64,000 nt of DNA. It comes from Bacteroidetes bacterium UBA7674. Its GTDB lineage: Bacteria; Bacteroidota; Bacteroidia; Chitinophagales; Chitinophagaceae. The position numbers and the translations under genes were made by a program. Location: positions 124,001 through 188,000 of the forward strand of contig DLHG01000010.1 in the NCBI GenBank assembly GCA_002483105.1. The letters are read 5' to 3'. Shown one piece after another: positions 60,550 through 64,000 of the stretch (its first letter is position 1; every line of letters starts with the position of its first letter). Under the pieces are notes generated by a model. The model was not told the origin of the DNA, searched no databases, and was given only the letters and a program-made list of their open reading frames with translations.

Positions 60550-61752
60550 TTATAGGAGCGCTTCGATGCCTTTGATGACCACATCTGCCACAGCTTCCTG
60601 GCGGTACTTCTCTTCTATCAATACTTTGCCGTTGGCAGCAATACGCTCTGAGGCTACTTTATCTGACATAGCCTTACGGATAGCTTCCTTGAACTGGCGG
60701 GCTGAATTGGCAGAGAAGTAATGTATGCCATTTTCGGCTTCTATACCTTGCATACCCACATCGGTGCTGATGACCAGTTTACCTGCAGCCATAGCTTCCA
60801 GTATCTTCACCCTGATGCCACCACCTGAGCGCAGGGGCACTATGAGTATCTTCTTATCAGCTATAAAAGCACCTGCATCTTCCACCTCACCGGCACAATG
60901 GAGGCCATCGGGGAGCCTTCCCTGGAAGTATTCAGGCATATTTCTACCGGCAAAATAGAATTTAAAATCAGGTACGACATTCATCACCTGTGGCCATATC
61001 TGCGAAATGAACCACTTAATCGCCTCGGCATTGGGCACCCAATCCATAGCACCTATATGATACCCTACCCACCTCTCGTTTGTACTCGGAACGATATCAG
61101 ATGTGTCAATACCGAAAGGCGCTGTCACCATATTAACATGATGGTACAGGAAATGAACTATAGCCGCATCATCCTTCGTTATCGGCAATAGCAGATCGAA
61201 CTTTTTCCATGTCTCTATCTCAAACTTCTTGATGCGCTTAGCGAGATTTTTCAGGTATTGTTTCTTGAACGGATTTTTTATTTCATCGGAAAGGCGTTCC
61301 CATATCTGGTGCTCCACATTGTGCATGCGGAGCACATTTACTGCTTTGCTGCTTTCTTTAATTGTATCAAGATAAGTGGCCAGGAAAACACTTTCCATTT
61401 GAACTACTTCGGGCTTGAAAGAAAGTAACACCTCCTTTAACTTCTTCCCGAATGAGCGATGATAAAAACGTTGAACGTGATTGGGCTTCCTGCTAAAAAG
61501 ATAATTAGCTATTGTTGGCAGCGTCTTTACGTCGTTGTTCACAGGCACGGTGGCAAACCCTGCCAGCCCTTTAAACAGTTCATCCAGCTTCTCCGCAGGG
61601 ACAGGATGACGTGTAGTGTGCATGGAAAGCAGATATACCTCCCAACCCGCCTTCCGGTATCCTTCTATCATTGATTGCACAGCAAGATTGCCGCCATCAT
61701 TAAGCGGATAAGGGATACGATTGGTCAATATTAATATGCGTCTGGCCTGCAT
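60550..61752 (-). CDS. GT4-type glycosyltransferase
   Basis: The 400 aa form the GT-B fold and are similar in layout to the 57966 gene. The N terminus is ILILTNRIPYPLNDGGNLAVQSMIEGYRKAGWEVYLLSM. The C-terminal donor domain has YHIGAMDWVPNAEAIKWFISQIWP, FYFAGRNMPEYFQG, ILIVPLRSGGGIRVKILEAMAAGKLVISTDVGMQGI. It is divergently transcribed from the formyltransferase gene with a shared 53-base promoter region, suggesting membership in the surface-polysaccharide cluster on the right. Confidence 0.88.
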   Translation of the reverse strand: MQARRILILTNRIPYPLNDGGNLAVQSMIEGYRKAGWEVYLLSMHTTRHPVPAEKLDELFKGLAGFATVPVNNDVKTLPTIANYLFSRKPNHVQRFYHRSFGKKLKEVLLSFKPEVVQMESVFLATYLDTIKESSKAVNVLRMHNVEHQIWERLSDEIKNPFKKQYLKNLAKRIKKFEIETWKKFDLLLPITKDDAAIVHFLYHHVNMVTAPFGIDTSDIVPSTNERWVGYHIGAMDWVPNAEAIKWFISQIWPQVMNVVPDFKFYFAGRNMPEYFQGRLPDGLHCAGEVEDAGAFIADKKILIVPLRSGGGIRVKILEAMAAGKLVISTDVGMQGIEAENGIHYFSANSARQFKEAIRKAMSDKVASERIAANGKVLIEEKYRQEAVADVVIKGIEALL

Positions 61753-61765
61753 AAGCTGCTAATTA

Positions 61766-61801
61766 CAAAAATAAAAACACAAATTGAAAACTGTACTTTT
61801 G
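61766..61801. promoter_or_regulatory. Divergent promoter elements of the glycosyltransferase and formyltransferase genes
   Basis: Minus-strand TATTTTTG (61766-61773) lies 13 bases before the 61752 start. Plus-strand TACTTTTG (61794-61801) lies 4 bases before the ATG at 61806. With the usual -7 spacing both transcripts would be leaderless or nearly so. Confidence 0.5.
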
Positions 61802-61805
61802 CATC

Positions 61806-62552
61806 ATGCCACAAAAAAGGATCGTCTTCCTGGGCTCAAAGCCCATTGGCTTTGAATGTTTTGCCTACCTGCTCTCAGTAAAAGAAGCGCTGGATATTGA
61901 AATATGCGGCATCCTGACCAATGTACGAAAGGAATTTGGCGCAGCACATGACCTTAACACTTTAGCTACCGAACGTAACATTCCTATAATAGCTGATGTG
62001 GAAGATATCCCTGAATGCGATATACTCTACTCGGTACAATACAATAAAATACTAAAGCAGGTACAAATAGAAAAGGCGTCACAAGTAGCAGTAAACCTGC
62101 ACATGGCACCCTTGCCTGAGTACAGAGGCAGCAACCAATTCTCATTTGCTATCATAGATGGCAAAAAGGAATTTGGCACTACCCTGCACATAATGGACAG
62201 CAGGATTGACCATGGCGATATACTTTTTCAGAAACGATTTGCCATACCTGATAACTGCTGGGTGAATAACCTCTATGAGCTGACCTTTGATGCTTCGCTG
62301 AGCTTATTCAAAGAAACCTTAGCCGACATTGTAAGCGGTAACTATACTGCTACCCCGCAATCAGCCCTTGAAGAACAATATGGCACATCACTGCACTATC
62401 GTGACGAAATAAATGAGCTGAAGTGCATTGACATCAATTGGGATAAGGAAAAAATCAACCGATATATAAGGGCAACCAGTATGCCCGGGTTTGAACCACC
62501 TTATTATCTGGAAGACGGCAAAAAAATGTATTTTTCAGGAGAACAATCATGA
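61806..62552 (+). CDS. Formyltransferase-domain protein (probable sugar N-formyltransferase)
   Basis: The 248 aa are related to methionyl-tRNA formyltransferase and use 10-formyl-tetrahydrofolate. The start is IVFLGSKPIGFECFAYLL. The catalytic Asn97, His99 and Asp135 are in VNLHMAPLPEYRGSNQFSFAIIDGKKEFGTTLHIMDSRIDHGDIL. It lacks the tRNA-binding C-terminal domain of Fmt, and its setting among glycosyltransferases suggests it formylates an amino sugar of a surface glycan. The gene overlaps the next glycosyltransferase by four bases (ATGA). Confidence 0.87.
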   Translation: MPQKRIVFLGSKPIGFECFAYLLSVKEALDIEICGILTNVRKEFGAAHDLNTLATERNIPIIADVEDIPECDILYSVQYNKILKQVQIEKASQVAVNLHMAPLPEYRGSNQFSFAIIDGKKEFGTTLHIMDSRIDHGDILFQKRFAIPDNCWVNNLYELTFDASLSLFKETLADIVSGNYTATPQSALEEQYGTSLHYRDEINELKCIDINWDKEKINRYIRATSMPGFEPPYYLEDGKKMYFSGEQS

Positions 62553-63655
62553 GCCGCAAACGCATAGTCCTTACTGTAACATCCGAGCTTAATTATGACC
62601 AGCGCATGATACGCATCTGTACGTCTCTGCATAATGCGGGCTATGATGTAACAATTATAGGCAGAAAGCGGCCCAACAGTAAACCACTAATAGAACGACC
62701 ATACAAGCAGATAAATATAAAGCAGCGGATAGATAGCGGCAAGATGCTCTATCTCATCTACAATCTAAAATTGTTGTTTATACTACTGTTCAAAAGGATG
62801 GATGTAGTATGCGCGATAGACCTGGATACAATATTGCCGGTTTACTGGATATCAAAACTAAGAGGCATACCGAGGGTGTATGATGCACACGAGCTGTTCT
62901 GCGAAATAGAAGAGATCGCCAGCAGGCCTAAAATACAAAAGATGTGGTATGCTATAGAAAGGCATACTGTACCCAACTTTAAGTATGGCTATACAGTAAA
63001 CAAAAGCTATGTAGATGAATACAGGCGGATGTATGGAATAGATTACGCCATAGTAAGGAATGCCACAATACTGAAACCACTAACTATTCCGGAAAAGAAG
63101 GAAAGATATATATTATACCAGGGCGCTGTGAATCATGGGCGATGCTTTGAGCAACTGATACCTGCAATGGCACAGGTGGATGCGAAGTTGATCATCTGTG
63201 GTGAAGGAAATTTTTATGCTGAAGCACAACAGATAGCAAAGCAGCATGGGCTGGAACACAAAGTGATCTTTAAAGGCTATGTGCCCCCGCACGATCTGCC
63301 TAAATATACTATTGAAGCCTATGTAGGGATCACCCTGTTCGTAGCTACCAGCCTGAGTAATGAGCTGTCGCTAGCCAACCGCTTCTTTGACTATATGCAT
63401 CACGGTGTACCACAACTGGCAGCGCGTTATCCTGAGTATGAAAATATCAACAGCGAATATGAGATTGCTACCCTGCTGAGTGAAATAACACCGGACACAA
63501 TCGCAATAGCACTGAACAAACTGTTGAACGATACTGAGTACTACAACAAACTGCAACAAAATTGCCTGAAGGCAAGAGAGGTGTATTGCTGGCAAGAAGA
63601 AGAAAAACGATTGCTGGCTGTTTACGAAAGATTATTCCCGGAGTATGGAAAATAG
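62549..63655 (+). CDS. Glycosyltransferase, GT4-like
   Basis: The 368 aa form the GT-B fold. The N-terminal part is RKRIVLTVTSELNYDQRMIRICTSLHNAGYDVTIIGRKRP and DVVCAIDLDTILPVYWISKLRGIPRVYDAHELFCEI. The donor half is YILYQGAVNHGRCFEQLIPAM, LIICGEGNFYAEAQQIA, VIFKGYVPPHDLPKYTIEAYVGITLF, and a final SNELSLANRFFDYMHHGVPQLAA. Its start overlaps the formyltransferase stop (ATGA) and its end overlaps the next gene by eleven bases, so the three are one translationally coupled operon. Sugar specificity is unknown. Confidence 0.9.
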   Translation: MSRKRIVLTVTSELNYDQRMIRICTSLHNAGYDVTIIGRKRPNSKPLIERPYKQINIKQRIDSGKMLYLIYNLKLLFILLFKRMDVVCAIDLDTILPVYWISKLRGIPRVYDAHELFCEIEEIASRPKIQKMWYAIERHTVPNFKYGYTVNKSYVDEYRRMYGIDYAIVRNATILKPLTIPEKKERYILYQGAVNHGRCFEQLIPAMAQVDAKLIICGEGNFYAEAQQIAKQHGLEHKVIFKGYVPPHDLPKYTIEAYVGITLFVATSLSNELSLANRFFDYMHHGVPQLAARYPEYENINSEYEIATLLSEITPDTIAIALNKLLNDTEYYNKLQQNCLKAREVYCWQEEEKRLLAVYERLFPEYGK

Positions 63656-64000
63656 AGATAGAGAAAATATAAGGTTCAGTGTAGTGATACCGGCATACAA
63701 TGCGGAGGCAACTATTGCCGCCAGCATTGAGTCAGTGCTGGGACAGTCTTATCAGCCGTACGAGATAATAATAGTAGATGATTGCAGTACTGACAATACA
63801 GCTGAAATAATTAAAAGCTTTGGTGAGCAAATAACCTATGTACAGCTCATTACCAACAACGGGCCTTCGATAGCACGGAACAAAGGCATAGACAAGGCAT
63901 CTGGCGACTATATTGCTTTTCTTGACCATGACGACCTTTGGCATAAAGACAAACTAGCGCTCGTAAATAGTATATTGGAGTCGCAGCCACAAATAGACTT
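63645..64000 (+). CDS. Glycosyltransferase family 2 (3'-truncated by window edge)
   Basis: The ATG at 63645 overlaps the upstream gene by 11 bases. The frame then stays open to the window end. It reads FSVVIPAYNAEATIAASIESVLGQSYQPYEIIIVDDCSTDNTAEIIKSFGE, which is the GT-A nucleotide-binding start with the first aspartates. SIARNKGIDKASGDYIAFLDHDDLWHKDKL then carries the metal-binding D-x-D-type motif DHDD. Family 2 enzymes transfer sugars in polysaccharide and O-antigen synthesis. It is the third gene of the coupled operon that continues right. Confidence 0.9.
   Translation, partial: MENRDRENIRFSVVIPAYNAEATIAASIESVLGQSYQPYEIIIVDDCSTDNTAEIIKSFGEQITYVQLITNNGPSIARNKGIDKASGDYIAFLDHDDLWHKDKLALVNSILESQPQID

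Overview
The window is one contiguous stretch of a Bacteroidota chromosome, most like Chitinophagaceae or a close relative. This rests on sequence features. Two proteins end in type IX secretion sorting domains. Many lipoproteins are present, along with families typical of the phylum (DUF5686, DUF2911, DUF2807 and TamB-like). Cytochrome oxidase genes occur in the ctaB-coxIII-coxIII-coxIV-sco-DUF420 order. Many genes are preceded by the Bacteroidota -7 element TAnnTTTG and few have Shine-Dalgarno sequences. I found no rRNA, tRNA, insertion sequence, phage or CRISPR array.

Layout. 1-4.4 kb: the end of an efflux adaptor, a small membrane protein, gpsA and a MATE exporter with a structured leader. 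4.4-11.3 kb: housekeeping genes (purC, hutU, ispF, lepA) with small lipoprotein or membrane genes between them. 11.3-17.9 kb: small envelope and stress genes, including a PAS/DHp protein that has no kinase ATPase domain, a SemiSWEET, a KGG stress protein and a DUF421 protein. 17.6-22.1 kb: a minus-strand respiratory operon for heme O synthesis, oxidase subunits III/III/IV, the copper chaperone SCO and accessory membrane proteins. Oxidase subunits I and II are not in the window. 22.3-30.2 kb: a serine hydrolase, an alpha/beta hydrolase, a lemA-TPM-TPM operon, kynU and ribF. 30.3-35.6 kb: two tandem YwqK/MORN-repeat proteins fused to TonB_C domains, then small genes and an EcsC protein. 35.6-38.7 kb: the least ordinary part, with a 629-base non-coding stretch full of repeated short words, then three unrecognised genes and paired intergenic repeats in AT-rich DNA. 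38.8-41.4 kb: rplK-rplA-rplJ-rplL, preceded by a textbook promoter and a leader RNA that resembles an L1 binding site. 41.5-48.9 kb: secreted and surface proteins (DUF5686, two T9SS cargo proteins, two paralogous small secreted proteins). 48.9-58 kb: aspS, a prolyl oligopeptidase and a very large TamB homologue. 58-64 kb: two glycosyltransferases flanking ribBA, then a sugar formyltransferase and two more glycosyltransferases that open a surface-polysaccharide cluster running off the right edge.

Most genes are ordinary. The observations most worth following are the probable L1 autoregulatory element before rplK, the repeat-word region at 35.6-36.1 kb, the paired repeats around AT-rich orphan genes at 37-37.8 kb, the sensor protein lacking an ATPase domain, the orphan terminator-like hairpin at 22.2 kb and the missing canonical start codon of tamB. 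I saw no convincing new defence or mobile system.
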